Positions 1 through 12,216 of a stretch of 64,000 nt of DNA are shown in pieces. The translations under genes were made by a program, and so were the position numbers. How positions within the stretch are numbered: the stretch's first letter is position 1; each line of letters begins with the position of its first letter. Origin of the DNA: Callipepla californica brunnescens (lineage: Eukaryota; Chordata; Aves; Galliformes; Odontophoridae); NCBI GenBank assembly GCA_023055505.1, contig JALIRH010000123.1, positions 186,001 to 250,000 on the forward strand, given 5' to 3'. Below the pieces are notes generated by a model that was given only the letters and a program-made list of their open reading frames with translations, was not told where the DNA came from and searched no databases.

Positions 1-1977
1 GAGGCTATGGGGCAGCGACGGGGTGGCTATGGGGCAGTAGTGGGGCAGCTATGGTGAGGTTATGAGGCAGCCATGGGGTAGGTATGAAAAACCAGTGAGG
101 CAGCTATGGGGCAGTAGTGGAGCAGCTATGAGGCAGCAGTGGGTCAGCTATGGGGTGGCTATGAGGCAGCAGTGGGTCAGCTATGGGGTGGCTATGAGGC
201 AGCCATGGGGCAGCTATGGGACAGCAGTGGGGCAGCTATGAGGTAGCCATGGGGCACCTATGGGGAAGCAGCGAGGGAGCTATGGGGTAGCAGTGAGGCA
301 GCTATGAGGAAGCTATGGGGAGGCTATGGGGAGGCTATGGGGCAGATATGTAACGGCTATGAGGCAGCCACGGTGCAGTTATGGGGCAGCCACGGTGCAG
401 CTATGGGGCAGCAGTAAGGAAGCTACGAGAAGGCTATGGAGGCAGCTATCGGGTGGCTATGAGACAGCTATGGGGCAACTATGAGGCAGCCGTAGGGCAG
501 CTATGGTGCAGCAGTGAGGCAGCAATTAGGCAGAAGTTGGGCAGATATGGGGCAGCAGTGAGGCAGCTATGAGGAGGCTATGGGGCAGCAGAGAGGCAGC
601 TATGGGGCACGAGTGAGGCAGCTATGAGGAGGCTATGGGGCAGCAGAGAGGCAGCTATGGGGCACGAGTGAGGCAGCTATGGGTTAGCTATGAGGAGGCC
701 TTGAGGAGGCTATGGGGCAGAAGTGTGGGCAACTATGAGGAGACTATGGGGAGGCTATGAGGCAGCTATGGGGCAGCAGTCGGGCAGATATAAGGCAGCT
801 ATTGGGAAGCAGTGGGGCAGCTATGGGGCGGCTATTAGGCAGCCTTTGGGCACCTATTGGGCAGCAGTGAGGCAGGTATGGGGCAGCTATGGGGCAGCTA
901 TGAGGACGTTATGGGGCAGCTATGGGGCAGCAGTGGGGCAGCAATAACGCAGTAGTGGGGCAGCTATGGGGCAGTAGTGGGGCAGCAATGAGGACGCTAT
1001 AGGGAGACTATGGGGCATGTATGGAGCGGCTAGGAGGCAGCTATGGGGCAGGTATGAGGCAGCCATGGGGTGGCTGTGGGGCAGCAGTGAGGCAGCTATG
1101 AAGAGGCTATGGAAATGCTATAGGGCAGCAGTGGGGCAGCTACGAGGAAGCTATAGGGCAGCTATGGGACAGCAGTGGGGCAGCTATGGTGCGGCTATGA
1201 GGCAGCCATGAGGCAGACACGGGGCAGCAGTGGGGCAGCTATGGTGCGGCTGTGAGGCAGCCATGAGGCAGATATGGGGCAGCAGTGGGGCAGCTATGGT
1301 GCGGCTATGAGGCAGCCATGAGGCAGATATGGGGCAGCAGTGGGGCAGCTATGAGCAGGCTTTGGGGCGGCTGTGGAGCAGCAGTGGGGAAGCTATGGGG
1401 CAGTAGTGGGGCAACTATAAGTTAGCAGTGGGGCAGCTATGGGGCGGCTATGGGGCAGCAGTGGGGCAGATATCGGGCAGCTCTGAGGAGGCTATGAGGC
1501 CGCTATGAGGCAGTAGTGGGGCAGCTATGGGGCAGCAGTGGGGTGGCTATGTGGCAGCAATGGGGCAGCCATGGGGCAGGTATGGGGCTGCAGTGGGACA
1601 GCTATGAGGAGGCTATTGGGCAGGTATAGAGCGGCTATGTGGCAGTAGTCGGGCAGCTATTGGGAAGCCATGGGGCAGCTATCGGGCGGCTATTATACAG
1701 CCATGGAGCAGCTATGGTGCAGCAGTGTTGCAGCTATGAGGAGGCTATGGGGAGGCTATGGAGCAGCTATGGGGCGGCTATCTGGTGGCTATGAGGCAGC
1801 TATCGGGCAGCTCTGAGGAGGCTATGGGGCCACTATGAGGCAGTAGTGGGGCAGCTATGGGGCAGCAGTGGGGTGGCTATGGGGTGGCAGCGGGGCAGCA
1901 GTGGGGCAGCCATGGGGCAGCTATGGGGCTGCAGTGGGGCAGCTATGAGGAGGCTATGGGGCAGCAGTGGGGCTGCT
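1..1977 (+). repeat. Minisatellite A, left block
   Basis: Tandem variants of a roughly 12-bp unit, read on the plus strand as GGGGCAGCTATG, AGGCAGCTATGG and GGGGCAGCAGTG. Because the unit is a multiple of three, the array stays open in several frames and translates to repeats rich in WGSYGAAMRQL. I see no start context, splice site or non-repeat domain that would make it a gene. By position it would lie in or near intron 1 of the SGF29-like gene whose first exon is at 2292-2366, reading leftward. Confidence 0.9.
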
Positions 1978-2291
1978 GGTTTCCCCCCGCTTCTTTTGTT
2001 GGAGTCCTCGCCCCTTCCATGGTTGCCCACCAATGAGGACTGGCTGATCCCTCCCCCACATCGACGGCCCCGGACCCACAACCCCGACCCCACATCTGCA
2101 GCCCCAGCCCCATAACAGAGCCTTCAGACCCCTAACTGAGCACCCGGACTTAGAACCGAGCATCGAGCCCCATTAGCCCCAACCCCAGCCCCACATCCCC
2201 GTCCCTCACCCAACTCCGCCCCACCCCACCCACACCCTATTCCCCCCTTCTCCCTCCGCCACCCCACTCCTCCCCCCCTCCCCTTTCCCAC
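1978..2291 (-). other. C-rich segment, putative start of SGF29-like intron 1
   Basis: Pyrimidine-rich on the plus strand, with irregular CCCCA-type motifs. It lies immediately downstream, on the minus strand, of the GTGGG splice donor that ends the SGF29-like first exon. It forms the transition between that exon and minisatellite A. No second exon of the family is visible here or in 1-1977. Confidence 0.5.
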
Positions 2292-2366
2292 CTGCGTGTG
2301 CGCGAGCAGCCGCTGTAGCTCCCCCAGGAGCTCCACGTTGCGCGACCTCCCCCCCGCCAACGCCAT
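2292..2366 (-). CDS. SGF29: SGF29-like first coding exon (partial gene)
   Basis: SGF29 (CCDC101) is the SAGA-complex subunit whose C-terminal tandem Tudor domain reads H3K4 methylation; its N-terminus contacts the complex. This exon encodes 25 residues beginning MALAGGRSRNVELLGELQ and ending in TQ. Its length, the MAL start, the SR pair, the ELL..EL spacing and the final TQ fit the start of vertebrate SGF29 as I recall it. A splice donor (CAG|GTGGG on the minus strand) follows directly. The ATG sits at the edge of a CpG-rich promoter. Any further exons must lie to the left (lower coordinates), and none is visible down to position 1. The match is short, so a non-SGF29 exon is possible. It cannot join the terminal exon at 59 kb, because for a minus-strand gene the order is reversed. 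Confidence 0.62.
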
Positions 2367-2740
2367 GGCCGAACAGCCCCACCCCCACTGCGCGCGGCTC
2401 TGGGAATAGCACTACGCGTGCGCCGGTCCCGGAAGCCGGAAACGGAAGTCCCCCCCCCCCCGCAGATGAACGGAGCGGTGGAGTACTATGGCGGCGGCGG
2501 TGGCGGCGCCGCGGAAACCGCGGAAACCGCGCGTTGGAGTGGCGGCGGCGGCGGCGGCTCCGTTGCCGCGGAAACCGCACGTTGGAGCGGCGGCGGCGGC
2601 TGTACGGGAGGCACTGTGAGCTTTGGGGGTGGGGCTGGGCAGGGGCAGCGGCAGCGGCAGCGGCAGCGGGGGAGGGGCGGGGCAGGATTCCGGGGCCGCG
2701 CGGCGCTCTCTTTTTTCCCCTAGCACTTGTAACATCTATG
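2367..2740. promoter_or_regulatory. CpG-rich promoter region upstream of the SGF29-like exon
   Basis: Dense CpG with several ETS-like GGAA sites around 2427-2450 (CCGGAAGC, CGGAAAC, CGGAAGT), typical of TATA-less housekeeping promoters. On the minus strand it leads straight into the SGF29-like ATG. On the plus strand an ATG at 2466 opens a glycine-rich frame (MNGAVEYYGGGG...) through GGC repeats to about 2723. That could be the start of a divergent gene or merely GC-rich low-complexity sequence. CGG and CAGCGG runs (2490-2680) may form quadruplexes or hairpins. Promoter function is inferred from composition and position. Confidence 0.5.
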
Positions 2741-5700
2741 AGGAGGCTATGGGGAGGATATGAGGCAGCTATGGGGTGGCTATGGGGCTGCAGTAAGGCA
2801 GGTATGGGGCAGAAATGAGGCAGCCACGGGGCAGCAGTGGGGCAGCTATGGGGCAGCTATGGGACAGAAGTGGGGCAGCTCTAAGGGTAGCCATGGGGCA
2901 GTTATGGGGCAAGAGTGGGGCAGGTATGGGGCGGCTATTAGGCAGCCATCAAGCAGCTATGAGGCAGTAGTGGGGCAGCTATGAGGAAGCAGTGATGGAG
3001 CTATGGAGTAGCAGTGAGGCAGCTATAAGGAGGCTATGGGAGGCTATGGGGCAGCTATGGTGCATCAGTGAGGAAGCTATGGGGCGGCTTTGGGGCAGCA
3101 TTTTGGCAGCTATGGGGCAGCAGTGGGACAGCTATGAGGAGGCTATGGGGAAGCTATGTGGCAGCAGAGAGCTAGCTATGGGGCAGCTATGAGGAGGCTA
3201 AGGGGAGGCTATGGGGCAGCTATAGAGCGCCTATGTGGCAGTAGTTGGGCAGATATAAGGCAGCAGTGGGGCAGCTATGGGGCGGGAATTAGGCAGCCAT
3301 GGGGCACGTATGGGGCAGCAGTGAGGTAGCTATGGGGCAGCTATGGGTCAGCTATGAGGAGGTTATGGGGAGGCAATGGAGCAGCAGTGGGGCAGATATG
3401 GGACGGTTATTAAGAGGCTATGTGGCAGCTATGGGGCATTAGTGGGGCAGCTATGGGGAAGTAGTGGGGCAGATATGGGGCAGCAGTGAGGCAGCTATGG
3501 GGTAGCTATGAGAAAGCTATGGGGCAGCAGTGAGGAAGTAGTGAGGCAGCTATGAGAAGGCTGTGGGGAAGCTATGGGGCAGCTATGGGGCACCAGTGAG
3601 GCAGATATGGGGCACCAGTGAGGCAGCTATAGGGAGGCTACGGGGCAGCAGTGAGGGAGTAGAGAGTCAAATATGGGGCATTAGTGCGGCAGCTATGGGG
3701 CATTAGTGGGGCAGTTCTGAGGAGGCTATGGAGCAGCTATGGGGCAGCTATAGGGCAGCAGGGAGGTAGCAATGGGGCAGCAGTTGGGAAGCTATGATGA
3801 GGCTATGGTGAGTCTACGGGGCAGCTATGGTACACCAGTGAGGCAGCCATGGGGCAGCTATGGTACACCAGTGAGGCAGCCATGGGGCAGCTATGGGGCA
3901 CCAATGGGACAGTTATGAGGAGGCTGTGGGGAAGCTATGGGGCAGCAATGAGGAGGGTATGGAGAGGCTATGGGGCAGCTATGGTGCAACAGTGAGGCAG
4001 CTATGGGGTAGCTTTGAGGAGGCTGTGGGGAGGATATGGGGTAGATATGTGGCAACGGTGAGGTAGCTATGGGGAAGCTATGGGGCAGCAATGAGGGAGT
4101 AGTCGGTCAGCTATGGGGCATTAGTGCTGCAGCTATGGGGCCGAGTGGGGCAGTTAAGAGGAGGCTATGGGGAGGCTATGGGGCAGCTATCGGACAGCAT
4201 TGAGCTAGCTTTAGAACAGCTATGAGGAGGCTATGGGGCAGATATGGGGCAGCAGTCGGGCAGCTATGGGGCGGATATGGAGCAGCAGTGGGGCAGGTAT
4301 GGGGCAGTAGTAAGACAGCTATGTGGCAGCAGTGGGGCAGATATGAGGAGGCTATGAGGAGGCTATGGGGCGGCTATGAAGCAGCAGTGAGGCAGTTATG
4401 AGGCGGCTATGGGTCAGATATGTGGCAGCAGTGAAGCAGCTATGGTGCGGCTATAAGGCAGCCATGGGGCAGCTATGGGTTAGCAGTGAGTCAGCTATGG
4501 GGCAGCAGTTGGGCAGCTATGAGGAGGCTATGGGGCAGCTATGGAGCAGATTTGAAACAGCTTTGGGGCGGCTGTGGGGCAGTAGTTTGGCAGCTATGAG
4601 GCAGCAGTTGGGCAGCAGTTGGGGCAGTAGTGAGGCAGCTATGTGGCAGCTCAGGAGATGCTATGGGGCAGCTATGGGGCATTAGTGGGGCAGCTATGGG
4701 GAAGTAGTGGGGCAGATATGGGGCAGCAGTGAGGCAGCTATGGGGTAGCTATTGGGCAGTAGTGGGGAAGCAGTGAGGCAGCTATGGGGCAGCAGTTGGG
4801 CAGCTATAAAGAGGCTATGGAGAGGCTGTGCGGCAGCTATGGTGCATCAGTGAGGAAGCTATGGGGCGTCTTTAGGGCAGCAGTTTGACAGCTATGAGGC
4901 AGTCACGGGGCAGCTATGGGACAGCAGTGGGACAGCTATGAGGAGGCTAGAGGGCAGCTATGGGGCAGCTATGAGGAGGCTATGGGGAGGCTATGGGGCA
5001 GGTATATAGTGGCTATGTGGCAGTAGTCGGGCAGATATAAGGCATCAATGGGGCAGCAGTGGGGCAGCTATTGGGCGGCTATTAGGCAGCCATGGGGCGG
5101 CTATGGGGCAGCAGGGAGGTAGCAATGGGGCAGCAGTGGGGCAGCTATGATGAGGCTATGGCGAGGCTCTGGGGCAGCTATGGTGCACCAGTGAGGCAGC
5201 TATTGGGTAGCTATGAAGAGGCTGTGGGGAGGCTATGGGGCAGATATGTGGCAACGTTGAGGTAGCTATTGAGAAGCTATGGGGCAGCAGTGAGGCAGTA
5301 GTGGGTCAGCTATGGGGCATTAGTGCTGCAGCTATGGGGCCGCAGTGGGACATCTAAGAGGAAGCTATAGGGAGGCAATGGGGCAGCTATGGGGCAGCAG
5401 TGAGCTAGCTATAGAACAGCTATGAGGAGGCTATGGGGCAGCTATGGAGCAGATTTGAAACAGCTTTGGGGCGGCTATGGGGCAGTAGTTTGGCAGCTAT
5501 GAGGCAGCAGTTGGGCAGCTATGGGGCAGTAGTGAGGCAGCTATGTGGCGGCTCAGGAGAGGCTATGGGGCAGCTATGGGGCATTAGTGGGGCAGCTCTG
5601 GGGAAGTAGTGGGGCAGGTAAGGGGCAGAAGTGAGGCAGCTATGAGGTAGCTATGAGGAGGCTATGGGGCAGTAGTGGGGAAGCAGTGAGGCAGCTATGG

Positions 5701-8700
5701 GGCAGCAGTTGGGCAGCTATGAGGAGGCTATGGGGAGGCTATGGGGCAGCAGTGAGGCAGTTTTGGGGCACCAGTGAGGCAGCTATGGGGAGGCTACGGG
5801 GCAGCAGTCGGGCAGCTATGGGGCGGATATGGAGCAGCAGTGGGGCAGATATGAGGTAGCTATGAGGAGGCTATGGGGCAGTAGTGGGGAAGCAGTGAGG
5901 CAGCTATGGGGCAGCAGTTGGGCAGCTATGAGGAGGCTATGGGGAGGCTATGGGGCAGCAGTGAGGCAGTTTTGGGGCACCAGTGAGGCAGCTATGGGGA
6001 GGCTACGGGGCAGCAGTCGGGCAGCTATGGGGCGGATATGGAGCAGCAGTGGGGCAGATATGAGGAGGCTATGAGGAGGCTATGGGGCAGCAGTGAGGCA
6101 GCTATGGGACAGGTATGAGGCACTTATCAAGCAGCTCTGGGGCAGCGGTGTGGCAGCTAAGAGGAGGCAATTGGGAGGCTATGGGGCAGCTATGAAGCAG
6201 CAGTGAGGCAGCTATGGGGCGTCTATGGGGCAGCAGTGGGGCAACTATGAGGAGACTATGGAGAGGCTATGGGGCAGCTATTGGGCAGCAGTGAGGCAGC
6301 AATGAGGCAGCTATGAGGAGGCTATGGGAAGCCGATGAGGCAGCTATAGAGCGGCTATGGGGCAGTAGTGGGGCAGCTATTGGGCACCATGGGGCAGCAG
6401 TGAGGCAGCTATGGGACGGCTATGGGGAGGCTATGGGGCAGGTATGGGGCAGCAGCGGGGCAGCTATGGAGCAGATTTGAAACAGCTTTGGGGCGGCTAT
6501 GGGGCAGTAGTTTGGCAGCTATGAGGCAGCAGTTGGGCAGCTATGGGGCAGTAGTGAGGCAGCTATGTGGCGGCTCAGGAGAGGCTATGGGGCAGCTATG
6601 GGGCATTAGTGGGGCAGCTCTGGGGAAGTAGTGGGGCAGGTAAGGGGCAGAAGTGAGGCAGCTATGAGGTAGCTATGAGGAGGCTATGGGGCAGTAGTGG
6701 GGAAGCAGTGAGGCAGCTATGGGGCAGCAGTTGGGCAGCTATGAGGAGGCTATGGGGAGGCTATGGGGCTGCAGTGAGGCAGTTTTGGGGCACCAGTGAG
6801 GCAGCTATGGGGAGGCTACGGGGCAGCAGTCGGGCAGCTATGGGGCGGATATGGAGCAGCAGTGGGGCAGATATGAGGAGGCTATGAGGAGGCTATGGGG
6901 CAGCAGTGAGGCAGCTATGGGACAGGTATGAGGCACTTATCAAGCAGCTCTGGGGCAGCGGTGTGGCAGCTAAGAGGAGGCAATTGGGAGGCTATGGGGC
7001 AGCTATGAAGCAGCAGTGAGGCAGCTATGGGGCGTCTATGGGGCAGCAGTGGGGCAACTATGAGGAGACTATGGGGAGGCTATGGGGCAGCTATTGGGCA
7101 GCAGTGAGGCAGCAATGAGGCAGCTATGAGGAGGCTATGGGAAGCCGATGAGGCAGCTATAGAGCGGCTATGGGGCAGTAGTAGGGCAGCTATTGGGCAG
7201 CTATTGGGAAGCAGTGGCAAGGCTATCGGGCGGCTATTAGGCAGCCATTGGGCACCATGGGGCAGCAGTGAGGCAGCTATGGGACGGCTATGGGGAGGCT
7301 ATGGGGCAGGTATGGGGCAGCAGTGGGGCAGCTATGGAGCAGATATCGAGAGGTTATGAGGCAGCTATGGGGTGGCGATGAGGCAGACATAGGGAAGCTA
7401 TGGTGGAGCAGGGAGGCAGCTATGGGGTGGCTATGGGTCAGCAGTGAGACAGCTATGGGGCAAGTATGGGGAGGCTATGGGGCAGTAATGGGGCAGCTAT
7501 GGGGCGGCTATGAGGCAGCCATGGGGTACGTCTGGGGCACCAGTGAGGCAGCTATGGGGAGGCTATGGGGCAGCCATGGGGTACGTCTGGGGCACCAGTG
7601 AGGCAGCTAGGGGCAGCAGTGAGGCAGCTATGGGGAGGCTATGGGGCAGCAGTGAGGCAGTAGTGGGTCAGCTATGGGGCATAAGTGCTGCAGCTATGGG
7701 GCTGCAGTGGGGCAGCTAAGAGGAAGCTATGGGGAGGCTATGGGGCAGCTATTGTGCATCAGTGAGGAAGCTACGAGGCGGCAATGGGGCAGCAGTTTTG
7801 CAGTTATGAGGCAGCTATGGGGCAGCAGTGAGGCAGCTATGAGGAGACTATGGGGAGGCTATGGGGCAGAAGTGGGGCAGCTATGGGGTAGCCATGGGGC
7901 AGCCATCAAACGGCTATGGGGCAGCAGTGGGGCAGCTAAGAGGAGGCTATGGACCAGCTATGGGGCGGCTACAAGGCAGCCATGGGGCAACTATGGGGAA
8001 GCAGTGAGAGAGCTATGAGGAGGCTATGGGTAGGCTATAGGGCAGGTATTGGACAGCTATGAGGCAGCCATGGTGCAGCTATGGGGCAGCAGTGGGGCAG
8101 CAATGGGGCGGCTATTAGGCAGCCATGGGGTGGCAATGGGACACCAGTGAGACATCTATGGGGTGGATATGTAGCAGCAGTGGGGCAGGTATGGGGCAGT
8201 AGTGGGGTAGCTATGAGGAGGCTACGGGGCAACTATGGGGCAGCAGAGAGGCAGCGATGGGACAGGTATGAGGAGGCTATGGGGAGACTACGGGGCAGCT
8301 ATGAAGCTGCAGTGAGGCAGCTATGGGGCGGCTATGGGGAGGCTATGGGGCAGCTATGGAAAAGCTATGAGGCAACCATGGGGCTGCAGTTGGGCAGCTC
8401 TGGGGCCGCATTGAGGAAGCTATGGGGCAGCTCCGAGGAGCCTATGCAGCAGCTATGGAGTGGCTATGAGGCAGCTATGGGGCAGGTATGAGGCAGCCAT
8501 GGGGCGGCTGTGGGGCAGCAGTGAGGCAGCTATGAAGAGGCTATGGGGAGGCTATGGGGCAGCAGTGGGGCAGCTACGGGGCGGCTATGAGGCAGCCATT
8601 GGGCATCTAAGGGGCAGCAGTGGGGCAGCTATAAAGAGGCTATGGGGCAGTTATGGGGCGGGTATTAGACAGCCATGGGGCGGCTATGGGGCAGCAGGGA

Positions 8701-8984
8701 GGTAGCAATGGGGCAGCAGTGGGGCAGCTATGAGGAGGCTATGGCGAGGCTCTGGGGCAGCTATGGTGCACCAGTGAGGCAGCTATTGGGTAGCTGTGAG
8801 GAGGCTGTGGGGAGGCTATGGGGCAGATATGCGGCAACGGTGAGGCAGCTATTGGGAAGCTATGGGGCAGCAGTGAGGCAGTAGTGGGTCAGTGATGGGG
8901 CAGCAGTGAGGCAGCTATGGGGCTGCAGTGGGGCATCTAAGAGGAAGCTATGGCGGGGCTATGGGGCAGCTATGGGGCAGCAAT
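2741..8984 (+). repeat. Minisatellite A, right block
   Basis: Continuation of the TATGGGGCAGC-like roughly 12-bp array after the promoter island. The boundary with the ERV at about 8985 is abrupt, in the middle of an RNase H reading frame. Long open frames are present on both strands, but they encode only the repeat (for example WGSYGAA). No gene is called here. Confidence 0.9.
5447..7200 (+). repeat. Higher-order duplications within minisatellite A
   Basis: Inside the array a longer diagnostic segment recurs almost unchanged. A block starting ATGAGGAGGCTATGGGGCAG occurs at 5653, 5862 and 6675, offsets of 209 and 813 bp. The variant GGAGCAGATTTGAAACAGC occurs near 4545, 5447 and 6469. These show recent 209-bp, 813-bp and about 1,022-bp duplications layered on the 12-bp repeat. 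Confidence 0.75.
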
Positions 8985-10517
8985 CGGGCTTTCCCACAAA
9001 GCGACACAATCCATCTGTGAACAGGGCGTATCTCTTTTCATCTTCTGTTAGTTCATTATATGGTGAGGCTTCTTTAGCACGTGACACCTCCTCTGCTGGT
9101 GTTGTTCCAAACTTTTTACCTTCAGGCCAGTCCATGATCACCTCCAGGATTCCTGAACGGTTGGGGTTCCCCATCCGAGCTCGCTGTGTAATCAGCGCAA
9201 TCCACTTACTCCAAGTGGCATCAGTAGCATGATGGGTAGAGGGAACTGTTCCTTTAAACATCCAGTTCAGTACTGGCAGTCGAGGTGCCAGAAGGAGCTG
9301 CGTTTCAGTACCGATTACTTCAGAAGCAGCTCGAACCCCCTGATATGCGGCTAAGATCTCCTTCTCAGTTGGAGTGTAGCGCTCCTCAGACCCTCTGTAT
9401 GCTCGACTCCAGAAACCAAGGGGTCGGCCTCGGGTCTCTCCAGAAGCTCTTTGCCACAAACTCCAAGTGGGACCTTCCTTTCCAGCAGCAGTGTAGAGGA
9501 TGTTCTTTACATCCTGTCCCGTCCGCACTGGCCCCAGGGCCACGGCACGGGCTATCTCCTGCTTCATTTGCTCAAAAGCCTGCTGCTGCTCAGGGCCCCA
9601 CACAAAATCATTCTTCTTCCAGAGGTCACCTGATAAAGGGGGCTCACAATGAGGCTGTAGTTTGGAACATGCAGTCTCCAAAATCCCACTACACCCAGAA
9701 AAGCTTGGCTCTCTGTCTTACTGGTGGGTGGAGACATGGCAGTAATTTTGTCAATCCCATCTGTTGGGATGTGACGATGTCCATCTTGCCACTTTATGCC
9801 TAGGAACTGAATTTCTTGTGCAGGTCCTTTCACTTTGCTTCGCTTAATAGCGAAGCCAGCTCGCAGGAGGATCTGTATTATTGTCTCTCCTTTCTTAAAA
9901 ACTTCCTCTGCTGTATTGCCCCATACAGCAATATCATCGATGTACTGCAGATGCTCAGGAGCAGCACCCTGTTCCAATGCAGTTTGGATCAACCCATGGC
10001 AAATGGTTGGGCTGTGCTTCCACCCCTGGGGCAAACGGTTCCAGGTGTACTGAACGCCTCTCCAGGTGAAGGCAAACTGTGGCCTGCATTCTGTGGCCAA
10101 GGGAATTGAAAAGAAGGCGTTAGCAATGTCAATGGTGGCATACCACTTGGCTGCTTTTGACTCCAGTTCATACTGGAGTTGAAGCATGTCTGGCACAGCA
10201 GCACTCAGTGGAGGTGTGACTTCGTTCAGGCCACGGTAATCTACCGTCAACCTCCATTCTCTGTTGGCTTTACGCACTGGCCATATGGGGCTGTTAAACG
10301 GGGAGTGAGTTTTGCTGATCACTCCCTGGCTCTCTAGCTGACGAATCAGATGATGAATGGGGAGCAAGGAATCCCTGTTGGTGCGGTACTGCCGTCTGTG
10401 CACCGTTTTTGTAGCAATTGGTACCTGTTGCTCCTCCACTTGTAGCAACCCCACAACAGATGGATCTTCTGACAGGCCAGGTAAAACAGATAGTTGCTTA
10501 ATGCTATCTGTGTCCAC
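8985..10517 (-). pseudogene. pol: ERV-L-like pol fragment: RT and start of RNase H
   Basis: From the minus-strand start near 10517 the frame shows a classical reverse transcriptase: an SPFNSPIWPV motif, the LTVDYRGLNEV fingers/palm segment, the YATIDIANAFFSIPL motif A region, the LPQGWKHSPTICHGL motif B region and LQYIDDIAVWG with the YIDD active site. Polymerase thumb and connection follow. A frameshift near 9620 moves the frame; the connection then continues (PTWSLWQRASG, RGRPLGFWSRAY) to the RNase H start ALFTDGLCRF, about 9033-9004. There the expected TDGS reads TDGL. Minisatellite sequence begins a few codons later. With RNase H incomplete and integrase absent, this is a dead copy. Confidence 0.85.
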
Positions 10518-10582
10518 AGTAGCTATTCCAAAAGCCCATCGCTACCCCTTGGGATCCTTAAAGTGCCCCCTTCTGAGATAGT

Positions 10583-10771
10583 CTATACCAAGTATGCGTG
10601 GGGCCCCTGTCCAATCACTATAAGATGCTTCTGCCAGTCTTTACCCGTGAGGCTTATTTCTGCCTCCAGCACAGACAATTCCTGAAAGCCGCCAGTCACT
10701 CCAGAGAGATGAATCAATTCTGCCCCTTTATAACTTGAAGGCGTTAGAGTACATTGTGCACCAGTATCCAC
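10583..10771 (-). pseudogene. pro: Retroviral aspartic protease remnant
   Basis: The minus-strand frame contains MDTGAQCTLTP, in which DTGA is the retropepsin catalytic triplet context. A strand-rich stretch ends GQGPHAYLV. The protease cuts Gag and Gag-Pol in retroviral particles. The segment lies between gag and RT as expected, but it is separated from RT by a stop or frame change around 10520-10583, so no continuous Gag-Pro-Pol frame remains. Confidence 0.7.
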
Positions 10772-10975
10772 CAGTGCCTCCTATTTCTGTGGGTTTGATG
10801 TGCCAGGCCACCGAATCCACACAGTCCAATACACTCTCTTATCCCTCTCCCTCCTCTGGCTGAGGGCAGGGCCCCTCTATTCATTACCTGTAGTGACAGG
10901 AACAACTTCGCTGGTAGTTGGTCTGTGTTGTAATTCTCTCACCCGTACTCGCAGTGCAGGGGTGAGTTTTTGATG
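10772..10975 (-). other. Spacer between gag and protease of the ERV-L-like provirus
   Basis: Retroviral sequence by position. I find no intact frame and no CCHC zinc knuckle here on the minus strand, though a decayed nucleocapsid or protease start could lie in it. Confidence 0.4.
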
Positions 10976-12085
10976 TCATTCCTTCATATCTTCTCCATTT
11001 GCACGTAAGTAACTCCACAAAGCCGCACGCGACATGAAGTTAGTGAAGTTAGTGCTGTCATTTGCTCGAGCAGGATGGCGTTTGCTTCTGATAGCTGCAA
11101 CCGATTCAACCCTATCAATCAGTTGGGATAATTTTCCCAGTATATCTTCCATTTGTCCTTCTAACTTTGATATGGCTGAAATGGACGCGTATGGCGGCGG
11201 AAATTTTTGTTTGAAGTTTTGAAGTGTAAGAATTAGTTCAAAAACTGGGGGTTTTCTGTCTTGGTCCTCATATCTGTTGAACGTTGTCACTAGTGTACCG
11301 GCGTACCTTTCTGGTGCTGACTTTGAAAGCTTCTGACATATTTCGGGTGTACTCCTTACTTTCTCCGGATCATGGTCCCGATCGTCAGGATCAAAGGTGG
11401 GATCATACAGCATTTCCGCCACAGCTGTTTCTCTCAAATACTGGATGCCTTCCTCAATAGTTTTCCACCTTTTCACTTTAGGTGCCAGGTCACTCTTGTA
11501 GGGATATCTTTCCCTCACAGCTACTAGCATTCGTTGCCAGAGGCTGGCGATTCCATCCATATACCTGCTGATTCCTCTGTCGACAGCCGGATCTCGGGCA
11601 ATGTTTCCTAGTTGGCGAGCTTCGTTACTATCAAGGGACACACTGTTGGCCCGGTTGTCCCAACACCGAAGCAACCAAGTGACAATACTCTCATCTGGAC
11701 GTCGAATAAACTCCTTTCTTGAGCCTTGGATCTCAGACATTTTCACGGGCCAACGAAACGTCGTAACTTTAACTTTCTCTTCACCTTCATCATCACTTTC
11801 TTCTCCATGTCTCTCACTTTTCTTTGTTGCCTTTCTCGATGGTGATGGGGTTGTGGCCACCCCCTCACCTATATCTTCCTCTTCTTTCGGCACCTCTTCT
11901 TTGCGTTCTAGGCGCGAGGACACACGTTTCCATTTCTTGCCTTCCACAGGGGCAACTGACTTTGATACTGGTGCTTCCTTTGGCTGGTCAGGTGTGACCG
12001 GGAGGTTTTCCTCTTTGGTTTGGGCCTCAGTTTGGACACTCTCTCTCTTCATAATAGTATATAAACCTCGGTAAGCATAGGCCAA
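10976..12085 (-). CDS. gag: ERV gag-like open frame (369 aa)
   Basis: An intact 369-residue minus-strand frame directly upstream of protease and RT, so gag by position. Residues 20-120 are highly charged and low in complexity (EEVPKEEEDIGEG, KKSERHGEESDDEGEEK). The middle is helical, including VTWLLRCWDNRANSVSL and SRYMDGIASLWQRMLVAVRERYPYK, which fits a capsid-like fold. A coiled-coil-like stretch (KLEGQMEDILGKLSQLIDRVE) lies near residue 310. No CCHC zinc knuckle is visible, so the nucleocapsid end is missing or this lineage lacks it. The open frame may be chance survival; selection cannot be judged from one copy. Confidence 0.7.
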   Translation of the reverse strand: MAYAYRGLYTIMKRESVQTEAQTKEENLPVTPDQPKEAPVSKSVAPVEGKKWKRVSSRLERKEEVPKEEEDIGEGVATTPSPSRKATKKSERHGEESDDEGEEKVKVTTFRWPVKMSEIQGSRKEFIRRPDESIVTWLLRCWDNRANSVSLDSNEARQLGNIARDPAVDRGISRYMDGIASLWQRMLVAVRERYPYKSDLAPKVKRWKTIEEGIQYLRETAVAEMLYDPTFDPDDRDHDPEKVRSTPEICQKLSKSAPERYAGTLVTTFNRYEDQDRKPPVFELILTLQNFKQKFPPPYASISAISKLEGQMEDILGKLSQLIDRVESVAAIRSKRHPARANDSTNFTNFMSRAALWSYLRANGEDMKE

Positions 12086-12216
12086 GCCCCAAATAAGTGT
12101 TCCACCTCAGATCTTTCTGAGCCGCAGCACCCTTTACTCAGATACAGGCCTAGCTCCTCAGGATCCTGCAATTGTTCAGGAGAAAAATCCCATGACACCG
12201 GGTGTCCCCATCCTTC

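Noticed and set aside
2466..2723. Plus-strand frame MNGAVEYYGGGG..., possibly a divergent gene such as INO80E
   Set aside because: Only the first few residues resemble anything. The rest is GGC/CAGCGG low complexity without a convincing splice donor, so I did not name a gene.
8035..8232. Minus-strand frames in minisatellite A (PHSCPIAAP-type)
   Set aside because: Antisense translation of the same 12-bp repeat.
381..8905. Many open frames with WGSYGAAMRQL repeats in minisatellite A
   Set aside because: The 12-bp unit is a multiple of three, so frames stay open by arithmetic. Frames are equally open on the other strand and there is no gene structure.
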